Program-made: the position numbers and the translations under genes
Part shown: positions 54,182 to 62,491 of the stretch, in pieces
How positions within the stretch are numbered: the first letter of the stretch is position 1
How the letters are laid out: every line of letters begins with the position of its first letter
Origin: Sulfurospirillum_A sp029027265
GTDB lineage: Bacteria > Campylobacterota > Campylobacteria > Campylobacterales > Sulfurospirillaceae
DNA length: 64,000 nucleotides
Reading direction: 5' to 3'
NCBI GenBank assembly: GCA_029027265.1
Contig: CP093061.1
Coordinates: 2,666,001 to 2,730,000, forward strand
The notes under the pieces: generated by a model
Seen by the model: the letters and a program-made list of their open reading frames with translations, nothing else
The model's database searches: none
Told to the model about the DNA's origin: nothing

Positions 54182-55392
54182 GCAGAGTGTTGATAATTGG
54201 AGCAGGTGGAGTTAGTAGAGTTGCTACTAAAAAGTGTGCTATGAATAGTGATATTTTTAGTGAAATTGTACTAGCAAGTAGAACAAAAAGCAAATGTGAT
54301 TTAATAGCAAGTGAAATAAAGAATGAGTTACATGTAGAGATACAAACCGCACAAGTAGATGCGGATAATGTACCCGAACTTGTAGCACTCATAAATGATG
54401 TTATGCCAGATTTGGTTATGAATATTGCTCTTCCTTATCAAGATTTAACTATTATGGATGCGTGTGTACAAACAAAAGTGCCTTATCTTGATACTGCGAA
54501 CTATGAACACCCAGACAACGCAAAGTTTGAGTACAAAGAGCAGTGGGCAAAACAAGAAGATTTTGAAAAAGCTGGTATTATGGCACTTCTTGGAAGTGGA
54601 TTTGACCCAGGTGTCACTAATGTTTTTTGTGCTTATGCTAATCAATACCTTTTCGATGAGATAAACTATATAGACATTATGGACTGTAATGCAGGAGATA
54701 ATGGGTATGCTTTTGCTACAAACTTTAACCCTGAAATCAATTTAAGAGAAGTAAGCTCAAATGGTCGTTATTGGCAAGAGGGAATGTGGTATGAGACTCA
54801 GCCAATGGAGTACATGATGAAGTGGGATTACCCTGAGATTGGGGTGAAAGATAGTTATTTGCTTTATCATGAAGAAATGGAGAGTTTGGTTCGAAATATT
54901 AAAGGTTTAAAACGTATACGATTTTTTATGACCTTTGGGACGAGTTACTTAACCCACATGAAGTGCCTTGAAAATGTAGGAATGCTTAGAATTGATGAGG
55001 TAGAGGTAAATGGTGTAAAAGTAGTTCCAATGGAGCTTTTAGCAAAACTTCTTCCAGACCCAGCAAGTCTTGGAGCAAGAACTGTGGGACAAACTAATAT
55101 AGGTTGTGTTATAGAAGGCATAAAAAATGGGGAAAGAAAAAAAGTATATATTTACAATACTTGTGACCATCAAGAGTGTTATAAAGAGACAGGGGCACAA
55201 GCAGTAAGCTACACAACAGGAGTTCCTGCAATGATAGGAGCTAAGATGATACTTGAAAGAAAATGGAGTGGCAATGGAGTTTTTAATATGGAAAACTTTG
55301 ATGCAAAACCTTTTATGGATGAGCTTAATGTTCAAGGTTTACCTTGGAAGATTATTGAGATGAATCCTGATGAAACTTATGAGGTAAAGTAA
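54178..55392 (+). CDS. Carboxynorspermidine dehydrogenase (saccharopine dehydrogenase family)
   Basis: A 404-residue member of the saccharopine dehydrogenase family: N-terminal NAD(P)-binding VLIIGAGGVSRVATKKC and ASRTKSKC, then YLDTANYEHP, LLGSGFDPGVTNVFCAY, and C-terminal THMKCLENVGMLRI. Paired with the decarboxylase at 56547, it forms the alternative spermidine pathway of Campylobacterota: reductive condensation of aspartate semialdehyde with a diamine to the carboxy-polyamine. True saccharopine metabolism is unlikely in this context. Confidence 0.92.
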   Translation: MSRVLIIGAGGVSRVATKKCAMNSDIFSEIVLASRTKSKCDLIASEIKNELHVEIQTAQVDADNVPELVALINDVMPDLVMNIALPYQDLTIMDACVQTKVPYLDTANYEHPDNAKFEYKEQWAKQEDFEKAGIMALLGSGFDPGVTNVFCAYANQYLFDEINYIDIMDCNAGDNGYAFATNFNPEINLREVSSNGRYWQEGMWYETQPMEYMMKWDYPEIGVKDSYLLYHEEMESLVRNIKGLKRIRFFMTFGTSYLTHMKCLENVGMLRIDEVEVNGVKVVPMELLAKLLPDPASLGARTVGQTNIGCVIEGIKNGERKKVYIYNTCDHQECYKETGAQAVSYTTGVPAMIGAKMILERKWSGNGVFNMENFDAKPFMDELNVQGLPWKIIEMNPDETYEVK

Positions 55393-55393
55393 A

Positions 55394-55732
55394 ATGAAAA
55401 ATGAATTAATGATAGTTTGGACAACTGCAAACAGAGATACAATTTTGAACATGATTTGCTTGTATGCACTTAATGCAAAAGTTAAGGGTTGGTTTGATGA
55501 AGTGACAGTGCTTGTTTGGGGAGCTTCACAACAAGTTCTTAGCGAAGACGATGAAATACGTGGAAGAGTTCAAGAGATGGCCAAAGCTGGTGTAAAATTC
55601 ATTGCTTGTAAAAAATGTGCAGAAAATATGTACATAGAAAAGCATATAAAAGAGTGTGGAGTAGAAGTGTTTTATACTGGTGAGCTTTTGAGTGATTGGG
55701 CGAAAGCTGGTAAGCTCCTTATGACTTTTTGA
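55394..55732 (+). CDS. DsrE-family small protein
   Basis: A 112-residue DsrE/F-like protein: NELMIVWTTANRDTILNMIC at the N-terminus, VTVLVWGASQQVL, and FIACKKCAENM with two neighbouring cysteines at a typical DsrE position. Such proteins often handle persulfide sulfur, though many are uncharacterised. It lies between the two spermidine genes with a 1-bp gap upstream and an overlapping TGATG downstream; a functional link with polyamine synthesis is not known to me. Confidence 0.8.
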   Translation: MKNELMIVWTTANRDTILNMICLYALNAKVKGWFDEVTVLVWGASQQVLSEDDEIRGRVQEMAKAGVKFIACKKCAENMYIEKHIKECGVEVFYTGELLSDWAKAGKLLMTF

Positions 55733-56550
55733 TGAATATACTTATTACAGGATGTTCTACAGGAATAGGGTACTATTGTGCAAAAGAGTTGAAAAAAAAT
55801 GGGTTTAAAGTATATGCTACTTGTCGATATGAAAAAGATGTTAAAAGACTACTGAAGGAAGGAATTGAAACTTTTAAGTTAGATTTACGAAGTTCAAAGA
55901 GTATACAAGAGGCAGTTGCCTGGGTAGAACAAAAAACACAGGGCAAGATTAATGTACTTTTTAATAATGCTGCTTTCGGACAACCTGGAGCGGTTGAAGA
56001 TTTAACTCGCGAAGTTTTAAGAGAGCAGTTTGAGACTAATGTTTTTGGAACTCAAGAGCTTACAAATTTAATACTTCCTCTTATGCGTAAAAATGGATAT
56101 GGAAGAGTTATTTATAATTCATCTGTTTTAGGAATTGTTTCAATGGCTTATCGTGGTGCTTACAATGCTAGTAAGTATGCAATAGAAGGGCTTTGTGATA
56201 CTTTGCGTTTAGAATTATATGGCAGTAATATAGATGTGATTTTAATTGAACCTGGTCCAATTAGAAGTGATTTTAGAAAAAATGCCTTAAAAAAGTTTAA
56301 AGATAATATAGATGTTAAAAATAGTGTACATGTAAAGGTATATAAAAAAACTTTAGAGAGACTAGCAGAGGAAGCTGATGCTCCTTTTACTTTGAAAGAA
56401 GATGCTGTTTATGAAGTACTTATAAAAGCAATCACAGCAAAAAAACCACAACCAAGATATAGAGTTACGTTTCCAACAAAATTGTTTGCATTTTTAAAGA
56501 GAATTTTGAGTACTAAGAGGCTTGATTTCATTTTAAGGAAAGCTGGTTGA
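55732..56550 (+). CDS. Short-chain dehydrogenase/reductase
   Basis: A 272-residue SDR of the classical type: ILITGCSTGIGYYCAKEL (cofactor motif TGxxxGIG), NVLFNNAAFGQPG (NNAG-type), active site S in YNSSVLGIVSMAYRGAY and the YxxxK as YNASKYAIEGL, then LIEPGPIRSDF. Substrate unknown. I take the ATG at 55732, whose TGATG overlaps the DsrE stop, over the TTG one codon earlier. The C-terminus (PRYRVTFPTKLFAFLKRIL) may be membrane-associated. Confidence 0.92.
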   Translation: MNILITGCSTGIGYYCAKELKKNGFKVYATCRYEKDVKRLLKEGIETFKLDLRSSKSIQEAVAWVEQKTQGKINVLFNNAAFGQPGAVEDLTREVLREQFETNVFGTQELTNLILPLMRKNGYGRVIYNSSVLGIVSMAYRGAYNASKYAIEGLCDTLRLELYGSNIDVILIEPGPIRSDFRKNALKKFKDNIDVKNSVHVKVYKKTLERLAEEADAPFTLKEDAVYEVLIKAITAKKPQPRYRVTFPTKLFAFLKRILSTKRLDFILRKAG

Positions 56551-57644
56551 ATACACCATATTATCTTTGTGAAGAGAAATTGCTTCGTAAAAATTTGGAA
56601 CTTTTAAAAAGAGTAGCTGATGAGAGTGGAGCAAAAGTACTTTTAGCTCTTAAAGGTTTTGCTTTTAGTGGTTTAGCAGATTTAGTTAGTGAGTATCTTA
56701 GTGGCTGCACATGTAGTGGACTTCATGAAGCAAAATTTGCAAAAGAGTATTTTCATGGAGAGATTCACACTTATGCACCAGCTTTTAAAAATGAAGAAAT
56801 AGATGAGATAAGTGAACTTAGTAACCATATTATTTTTAACTCTTTTGCTCAGTTAAACAAGTATAGAGATAGAGTAAAAGGTTCTATTGGTTTGAGGGTA
56901 AATCTTGAAGTTTCAAAAAGTCCTGTAGATTTGTACAATCCTTGTGGAATTCATAGTCGTTTAGGCATTACATGTAAGAACTTTGAGAAAAGGAATTTAG
57001 AGAGCGTTGATGGTTTGCATTTCCATGCACTTTGCGAACAAGACGCAGATGCTTTAGAAAAAGTTTTAGAAGTTTTTGAAAGCAAATGGAGAGATGTTAT
57101 TTCTACATGTAAATGGGTAAATTTTGGTGGAGGACATCATGTGACAAAAAAAGGATATGATGTAAATAAGCTCATAAAACTCATAAAAGATTTTAGAAAT
57201 AAGTACAATGTAAAAGTCTATATTGAACCAGGGGAAGCAGTAGGCTGGGAGACTGGCTCTTTACATGTAAGCGTTTTGGACATAGTAGACAACGGTATGA
57301 AAATAGCCATATTAGATAGCTCAGCAGAAGCTCATATGCCTGATACTTTGGCTATGCCGTATCGTGCAGAGGTACGAAATGCAGGTAAGGCAAATGAAAA
57401 AAAATATACCTATAAACTTGCAGGAAACAGTTGTTTAGCAGGGGATATTATGGGAGATTACTCTTTTGATGAGCCTTTACATGTAGGCGATAAAATCATT
57501 TTTGAAGACCAAATCCACTATACCATTGTAAAAAATACAACTTTCAATGGAATAAAATTACCAGATTTAGCAATACTTCGTGAAAATGGAGATATTGAAG
57601 TTGTTAGAGAGTTTGGTTATGAAGAGTACAGACGTAGAAACTAA
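56547..57644 (+). CDS. nspC: Carboxynorspermidine decarboxylase
   Basis: A 365-residue fold-III PLP decarboxylase (alanine racemase-type barrel). PLP lysine in VLLALKGFAFSGL; GLRVNLEVSKSPVDLYNPCG and CGIHSRLGI; WVNFGGGHHVTKKGYDV; YIEPGEAVGWETG; and NSCLAGDIMGDYSF with the catalytic cysteine. These are the NspC signatures. Start is TTG at 56547, overlapping the SDR stop. Final step to (nor)spermidine with the dehydrogenase at 54178. Four TACATGTA copies lie within it. Confidence 0.94.
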   Translation: MNTPYYLCEEKLLRKNLELLKRVADESGAKVLLALKGFAFSGLADLVSEYLSGCTCSGLHEAKFAKEYFHGEIHTYAPAFKNEEIDEISELSNHIIFNSFAQLNKYRDRVKGSIGLRVNLEVSKSPVDLYNPCGIHSRLGITCKNFEKRNLESVDGLHFHALCEQDADALEKVLEVFESKWRDVISTCKWVNFGGGHHVTKKGYDVNKLIKLIKDFRNKYNVKVYIEPGEAVGWETGSLHVSVLDIVDNGMKIAILDSSAEAHMPDTLAMPYRAEVRNAGKANEKKYTYKLAGNSCLAGDIMGDYSFDEPLHVGDKIIFEDQIHYTIVKNTTFNGIKLPDLAILRENGDIEVVREFGYEEYRRRN

Positions 57645-57816
57645 ACAATCTACTGTCTGAACGTTTTTGAGAAACTTCTTCTTTACTAGATTTCATCAAG
57701 CTAGGTCTTGTTTACCTTCTACTTTGTCGAAGTTTTCTATGTGTGGTTTGATGTCAAGATGAGGTGGGTTTATACAGTCCCTTTTACTCTCATTCTTGGC
57801 ATTAAAATAGTTCCTT

Positions 57817-58136
57817 TTATTTTCTATTTAATTCAAAATTACCCATTCTTTTTTTCCCTAAGTGAACTAAACAAGTCGTTTTTGAAAATATTGTATCCTT
57901 CCCACATTCTACGGATAATTTTCTTCCATCATACATACTTTGAAATTCTCCAGATGCATCTGTTTCAAGATTTCCTTTTAGTACTATTTCATCATTTATA
58001 TAAAGTGTGAGAACGTTTTTAATACTTGAATTTAATAACAATCCAACATTATGTGTTTGTTTCATATAGATATTAATTTTATACTTTCCACTTGATTCTG
58101 TTAGTGTTTGAGATTGATAATTTAGTTTTGTAGTAC
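57817..58136 (-). pseudogene. 3' part of an unknown gene cut by IS3
   Basis: About 106 codons ending at 57817, open up to the IS3 boundary with no start: TKLNYQSQTLTESSGKYKIN, then NSSIKNVLTLYINDEIVLKG and DASGEFQSMYDGRKLSVECG. It reads like the beta-sheet end of a larger secreted or carbohydrate-type protein; no family recognised. The missing 5' part is not visible on the other side of the IS (59470-59706). The region 57645-57816 after nspC shows no gene. Confidence 0.6.
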
Positions 58137-59469
58137 TATAATGCCCCTAAAATCAAAGACAATAATTCAGAAAGATTAATTTTCAAATAAGTTAAAATGA
58201 TATAAATAATGGAGGTGAATTATGAGTAGAAGAAAAGGACAAATATATAGTGCCGAACAAAAAACAAGAATAGTTTTAGAGCTGCTAAAAGAAGAACAAA
58301 CAACAAGTCAAATAGCATCTAAATATAAAATCATATCACAATCTTTAAGTAAATGGAAACAACAGTTTCTAAATAATGCATCACTTGCATTCGATGTAGG
58401 AGGAGTAACTAAAACTTACCTAGATGAGATAGAAGAGTTAAAGAGTGAGAATGATGGTTTAGCTAAAGCACTAGGTAAAGCTACAATAAAAGTAGAGTTT
58501 GTTGAAAAAAAGCTAAAGAGCTTGGACTTATGTAATAAAAGAGCGATGATCGAGTCCAAGCATAAATATTTATCAATATCAGAGCAATGTAATATATTTG
58601 GTATCAGTAGAAGTCATTACTACTACAAACCAGCACCAATGAGTCAGGAGAATATTGAACTACTGCACAAGATAGATGAAATAGCTACTGATAACTCAGA
58701 GTATGGTTATAGATTTATATATGAACAACTAAAAGAAGATGGCTACTATATTGGAAAACATAGAGTCTTAAAATATATGGGAATACTTGGTATCCAAGCA
58801 ATATATCTAACCAAAAAAAGACTCACAAGTCTCAAAAACCAAGAGCATAAGATTTATGAGTATCTACTAAAAAAATATTGGACTAAATTTGGAAAGAGAA
58901 AAACTGTATATGTACCCACACCAAATGAAGTATGGAGTGGTGATATTACATATATACGTGTTAATGGAAGCTTTATGTATTTTACAGCTGTTATAGACTG
59001 GCATAGCAAAGCAATACTGTCCTATAACATATCTAACTCTATGGATGCAACACTTGCAACTGATGTACTTGGGGAGGCATTGGCTAAATATCCTAAACCT
59101 AAAATATTTAATAGTGACCAAGGGAGCCAATACACTAGTTATGAACATACTAAGTTACTTAAAAAATATGATATTAAAATATCTATGAATGGTAAAGGTA
59201 GAAGTATAGATAATATTGTAATTGAAAGATTTTTTAGAACATTAAAACATGGCAATATTTATATCAGTGATTATCAATCAATAAAGGAGTTAAAAGAAGG
59301 TGTAAAAAACTACATCCATAAATACAATTTTAAAAAATTTCATTCAAGTATAAACTATAAAAAACCTATGAATGTTTATCTTGAATATCTGAAAAATGTA
59401 GGTTAAAGTAACAGATGAGGATGAAATTAAATCTGTTTAAGAGTTGTCTTGATTTTTAGGGGCATTATA
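58137..59469 (+). mobile_element. Complete IS3-family element
   Basis: A 1.33-kb element bounded by imperfect inverted repeats TATAATGCCCCTAAAATCAA and its complement (TTGATTTTTAGGGGCATTATA), with TAC possibly duplicated on both sides. Partial copies lie at 45174-49001 and 49535-50132. It is the likely source or sibling of both. Confidence 0.92.
58222..59406 (+). CDS. IS3-family transposase, OrfA and OrfB in one frame
   Basis: A 394-residue transposase. Residues 1-~60 are the HTH (IVLELLKEEQTTSQIASKYK), followed by a leucine-rich coiled coil (EIEELKSENDGLAKALGKAT) and the OrfB-type HTH_21 (RAMIESKHKYLSISEQCNIF). The rve integrase core has the first Asp in VWSGDITYIRVNGS, the second in IFNSDQGSQYTSYE and Glu in NIVIERFFRTLKHGNIYIS. 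Most IS3 elements split OrfA and OrfB with a -1 frameshift; here the frame is continuous. GGAGG precedes the ATG. Confidence 0.95.
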   Translation: MSRRKGQIYSAEQKTRIVLELLKEEQTTSQIASKYKIISQSLSKWKQQFLNNASLAFDVGGVTKTYLDEIEELKSENDGLAKALGKATIKVEFVEKKLKSLDLCNKRAMIESKHKYLSISEQCNIFGISRSHYYYKPAPMSQENIELLHKIDEIATDNSEYGYRFIYEQLKEDGYYIGKHRVLKYMGILGIQAIYLTKKRLTSLKNQEHKIYEYLLKKYWTKFGKRKTVYVPTPNEVWSGDITYIRVNGSFMYFTAVIDWHSKAILSYNISNSMDATLATDVLGEALAKYPKPKIFNSDQGSQYTSYEHTKLLKKYDIKISMNGKGRSIDNIVIERFFRTLKHGNIYISDYQSIKELKEGVKNYIHKYNFKKFHSSINYKKPMNVYLEYLKNVG

Positions 59470-59706
59470 CAATACAAACTCTAAAGAACTATAAATTAAT
59501 GTATTAGCTTAATTAATTCTTAAGCTTGATTTTAAATAGTTATAATACTTCACTTATTTAGTTTTAGCACTTGTGAAAACAATGGGTTTTAATGAACATT
59601 AACCTAATAATATATTTATTTTTTATTTAAATAGCTAGTTGTTTAAGCTATTCTTTATAGTATGGTTTTTTATGTAAAATTTTACTACTTTAGTGTGGAA
59701 GCATTA
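59470..59706. other. AT-rich gap between two IS elements
   Basis: About 237 bp with no coding frame. Contains short inverted segments (AATTAATTCTTAAGC and nearby) but no clear hairpin-T-run. It may be what remains of the 5' flank of the gene cut by IS3. Confidence 0.4.
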
Positions 59707-60603
59707 GACTTCTTTCAAAAGTCACTTAATATCTTTCAATTTCAACTCAAAATTATAAATACCAGCAATTAAGTTAAACCGTAAGCCAAATCTTTTTCTT
59801 CTATTACGATAGGTTTCTGAGATGATACGAAATCGTTTTAGTACACCTATAACATGTTCTACAAATATACGTTTTGATGCAAATATTTTATTATCTTTTT
59901 TATCTTCATGACTTAATGGTTTTAACTTACTTTTTTTCTTTGGAATAAGGGTATTATTGTGTATCTTTTTTATTCCCAAATATCCGGTATCAACATTAAC
60001 TTGTATATTTGGATTTAGTGGTAATTTACTTTTTTTATACAACTTAAAATCATGTAGTTTCCCTTCTGAACACGTAGTTGCTAAAATGGTTAACTCTTTT
60101 GCATCAACAACTAGTTGTGTTTTTAGTGTATGTCGTTTCTTTTTCCCTGAATAGTATCTCTGTTGCTTTTTTTTGGACGTTGAATAGGTGATTCAGTTGC
60201 ATCAACCAAGATAACTTCAATCTCCATATCATTCATCAATCTATTCTTTGTTGGAAGTGAAAAAACTTTTGAGTTTATCAATATATCTTCTGCTCTTTTT
60301 ATCATTTTATAACAGCTTGATTCACTGATACTGTAATCTACACTTATATGATAATATGTACGATATTCTCTTAAATATTCAAGCATCATTAAAATCTGAT
60401 CTGCATAGATTAATTTTAGGGGACGACCTGATATCTTCTTTCTTTTCTCTTCGAAATCTTTTAAAAGTTTAACCATCAATTCAAAGGTCTCTTTTTTTAC
60501 ACCTGTCAATCGTTTAAATTGCTCTGGTTTCTTATTCTCTATTTTTTTATATTTACTAATATTCTTTACTAAGCAATTTTCATTCTTACTTTTGAAAGAT
60601 GTC
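59707..60603 (-). mobile_element. IS5-type insertion sequence, copy 2 of element A
   Basis: Same 897-bp length and terminal repeats as 35533-36429, in the opposite orientation. TA lies on both outer sides. The copies bracket a 23-kb stretch in inverted orientation, so recombination between them would invert it. Confidence 0.9.
59722..60560 (-). CDS. IS5-type transposase, copy 2, start codon changed
   Basis: Same two-frame transposase as at 35576-36414 (first frame to 60123, second frame 59722-60042 and upstream). The codon aligned with the copy-1 ATG is ATT here (60558-60560), so translation would have to start at ATT or at an internal codon such as the one before TGVKKETFELM at 60509. Catalytic motifs are unchanged. 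Confidence 0.8.
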
Positions 60604-60631
60604 TATTGTGTAAGTTAGGCTATAATATTTT

Positions 60632-61288
60632 ATGAAAATACTTTTACTTGAAGACGACGAAATACTAAACGAAGTAATTAGCTCTTTTTTAGTCAAAAAA
60701 GGTTATAAAGTTTGTGTCACTTATGATGGTGAAGAGGCAGAGGATGCACTATATAAAAACAGTTTTGATTTACTCTTGCTTGATGTCAATGTTCCTAGTA
60801 TAAATGGTTTTGAGCTTCTAAAAAACCTAAGAGCAAACAACATCAATACCCCCGCTATCTTCCTAACTTCACTAAATGAAACCCAAGACTTGAAAGAGGG
60901 TTTTTTAAGTGGTTGTGATGATTATATAAAAAAACCTTTTGAGTTTGAAGAGTTGAATTTAAGAATAGAAAACATAAAAAGACTCTACAAAATAGAATCT
61001 TTACATGTAGACAAAATTTCTCATGATATTTCTTATGATTTTGATAGTTATACTTTACATGTAAAGAATGAAAACTATACGCTTTCAAAAAAAGAGTCCA
61101 AAGTGCTAGAGTACTTTTTGAAAAACAAGCATAGAACTATTTCTATAGAAGAGCTCGGACTCAATGTCTGGTCGTATGAAGAGAGACCAACAGACTCAAC
61201 CATAAGAACATATATTAAAAACCTCAGAAAACTTCTTGAAAAAGATGTGATTACTACCATAAAAGGAGTAGGTTATCGTTTTAACTAA
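60632..61288 (+). CDS. OmpR-family response regulator
   Basis: A 218-residue regulator with receiver motifs LLLEDDEIL, LLLLDVNVPSINGFELL, TSLNE and YIKKPFEFEEL, and an OmpR winged helix (KESKVLEYFLKNKHRTISIE, STIRTYIKNLRKLLEKDVI, KGVGYRFN). The paralogue at 39072-39746 is similar throughout. A TATAAT hexamer at 60621 lies only 5 nt before the ATG and no Shine-Dalgarno is visible, so the transcript may be leaderless. The IS5-type element ends 28 bp upstream. Confidence 0.93.
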   Translation: MKILLLEDDEILNEVISSFLVKKGYKVCVTYDGEEAEDALYKNSFDLLLLDVNVPSINGFELLKNLRANNINTPAIFLTSLNETQDLKEGFLSGCDDYIKKPFEFEELNLRIENIKRLYKIESLHVDKISHDISYDFDSYTLHVKNENYTLSKKESKVLEYFLKNKHRTISIEELGLNVWSYEERPTDSTIRTYIKNLRKLLEKDVITTIKGVGYRFN

Positions 61289-61316
61289 AGAGGAAAAAAG
61301 AACATTTTATGGATTT

Positions 61317-62426
61317 TTGTGTCTTTATCTTGGTTCATCTTTGCTTCTCATAGCAATCATCTCCTGGCTTTTTTACGCCTCAAGTTCTAAACAACTCGAA
61401 AAACTTACTATCTCAAAAATGGAGATAGCAGCTAGCGACATCTCACACAAAATTATCCAAGCACATATGAAAGGAGAAAACCTAAATTTACAAGCTTTAC
61501 ATGTAGACAAAAATTTTAAATATGCTCTATACAACAAAGAGAAAAAACCTATACATGTAGACTTTAAAGAAAAGGTAGATTTTTCACAAAAAAGTTTCAC
61601 AAAAAATAACTCAATCTTTTATGTAGACAGAGGAACAACTGGACATCTTGCAGTTTCTTATGTAATTATAAAAGAGAGTTCATTGAGTAAAAGCCTACTG
61701 AAACTTAAACAAAACATCATCTATGCTACTATTGGGATTTATCTTATAATCGCACTTATTGGTTTTTATTTAGCAAAACTCTTTATCTATCCAATCCAAA
61801 GCCAAAGAGAGAAACTAAATACTTTTATAAAAGATACTACACACGAACTAAACACCCCTCTTTCTGCTCTTCTTCTTTGCACTAGTAGTAACAATTTTTA
61901 TACGGAACAAAACAGAGAACACATAAAACTGAGTGCAAAAAAGATTTCAAATCTATACAAAGACTTAACATACCTCACACTAAAAGAGCATCAAAAAAGT
62001 GTAACACAGATCATAGAGATATCTGAAATTCTAAAAGAGGAGTTATCTTACCACAACCAACTCGCACACAAAAAAAAAATAATCATAACACACTCTTTAG
62101 AAAAAACTCTTTTTAAAATAGACAAAGAGGATTTTATAAGACTAACGAATAATCTAATTTCAAATGCTATTAAATATACCAAAAGAAATGGTCAAATTAA
62201 CATTACTCTAAAAAATTCTATTCTAAACGTAGAAGACAATGGTATTGGTATAGCAAAAGACAAACTATCCAAAATTTATGAGCGCTACTACAGGGCAACT
62301 AACAGTGTTGGAGGATTTGGCATAGGTTTAAATATAGTTTATTCAATCTATAAAAATTATCATTTAAAAATTGATGTAAAATCAAAACTTCACAAAGGCA
62401 CTACTTTCACACTAAATTTTGATTAA
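61317..62426 (+). CDS. Sensor histidine kinase
   Basis: A ~369-residue kinase with helices at ~5-22 and ~137-158 around a ~110-residue periplasmic sensor. HisKA FIKDTTHELNTPLSALLLC; N-box LTNNLISNAIKYTKRNG; VEDNGIGIAKDKLSKIYERYY and NSVGGFGIGLNIVYSIYKN. The start is uncertain: TTG at 61317 is the first usual codon, yet in-frame sequence just upstream (TKEEKRTFYGF) looks like a natural kinase N-terminus, with AGAGGA before it. It follows the regulator by 28 bp and precedes the metal-efflux-like genes. Confidence 0.92.
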   Translation: MCLYLGSSLLLIAIISWLFYASSSKQLEKLTISKMEIAASDISHKIIQAHMKGENLNLQALHVDKNFKYALYNKEKKPIHVDFKEKVDFSQKSFTKNNSIFYVDRGTTGHLAVSYVIIKESSLSKSLLKLKQNIIYATIGIYLIIALIGFYLAKLFIYPIQSQREKLNTFIKDTTHELNTPLSALLLCTSSNNFYTEQNREHIKLSAKKISNLYKDLTYLTLKEHQKSVTQIIEISEILKEELSYHNQLAHKKKIIITHSLEKTLFKIDKEDFIRLTNNLISNAIKYTKRNGQINITLKNSILNVEDNGIGIAKDKLSKIYERYYRATNSVGGFGIGLNIVYSIYKNYHLKIDVKSKLHKGTTFTLNFD

Positions 62427-62491
62427 AAAAACTTTCCACATTGCTTCCACATTAAAACTATATAATTTTCCTTAAATTAAAATAGGGGAAA

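Larger units (their letters stand above)
1658..61559. repeat. Dispersed TACATGTA palindrome (at least 33 copies)
   Basis: Start positions read by eye: 1658, 3179, 4626, 6377, 7803, 8807, 9505, 15502, 15577, 17350, 22491, 23413, 24499, 37979, 38231, 38254, 38897, 39303, 41485, 43093, 44282, 44342, 53573, 54329, 56327, 56969, 57104, 57262, 57478, 61002, 61056, 61498, 61552. Most extend to TTTACATGTAAA. None falls inside an IS element or between 24507 and 37978. Confidence 0.85.

Noticed and set aside
54178..55392. Lysine (saccharopine) catabolism gene
   Set aside because: The partner in the operon is carboxynorspermidine decarboxylase, so the polyamine role is favoured.
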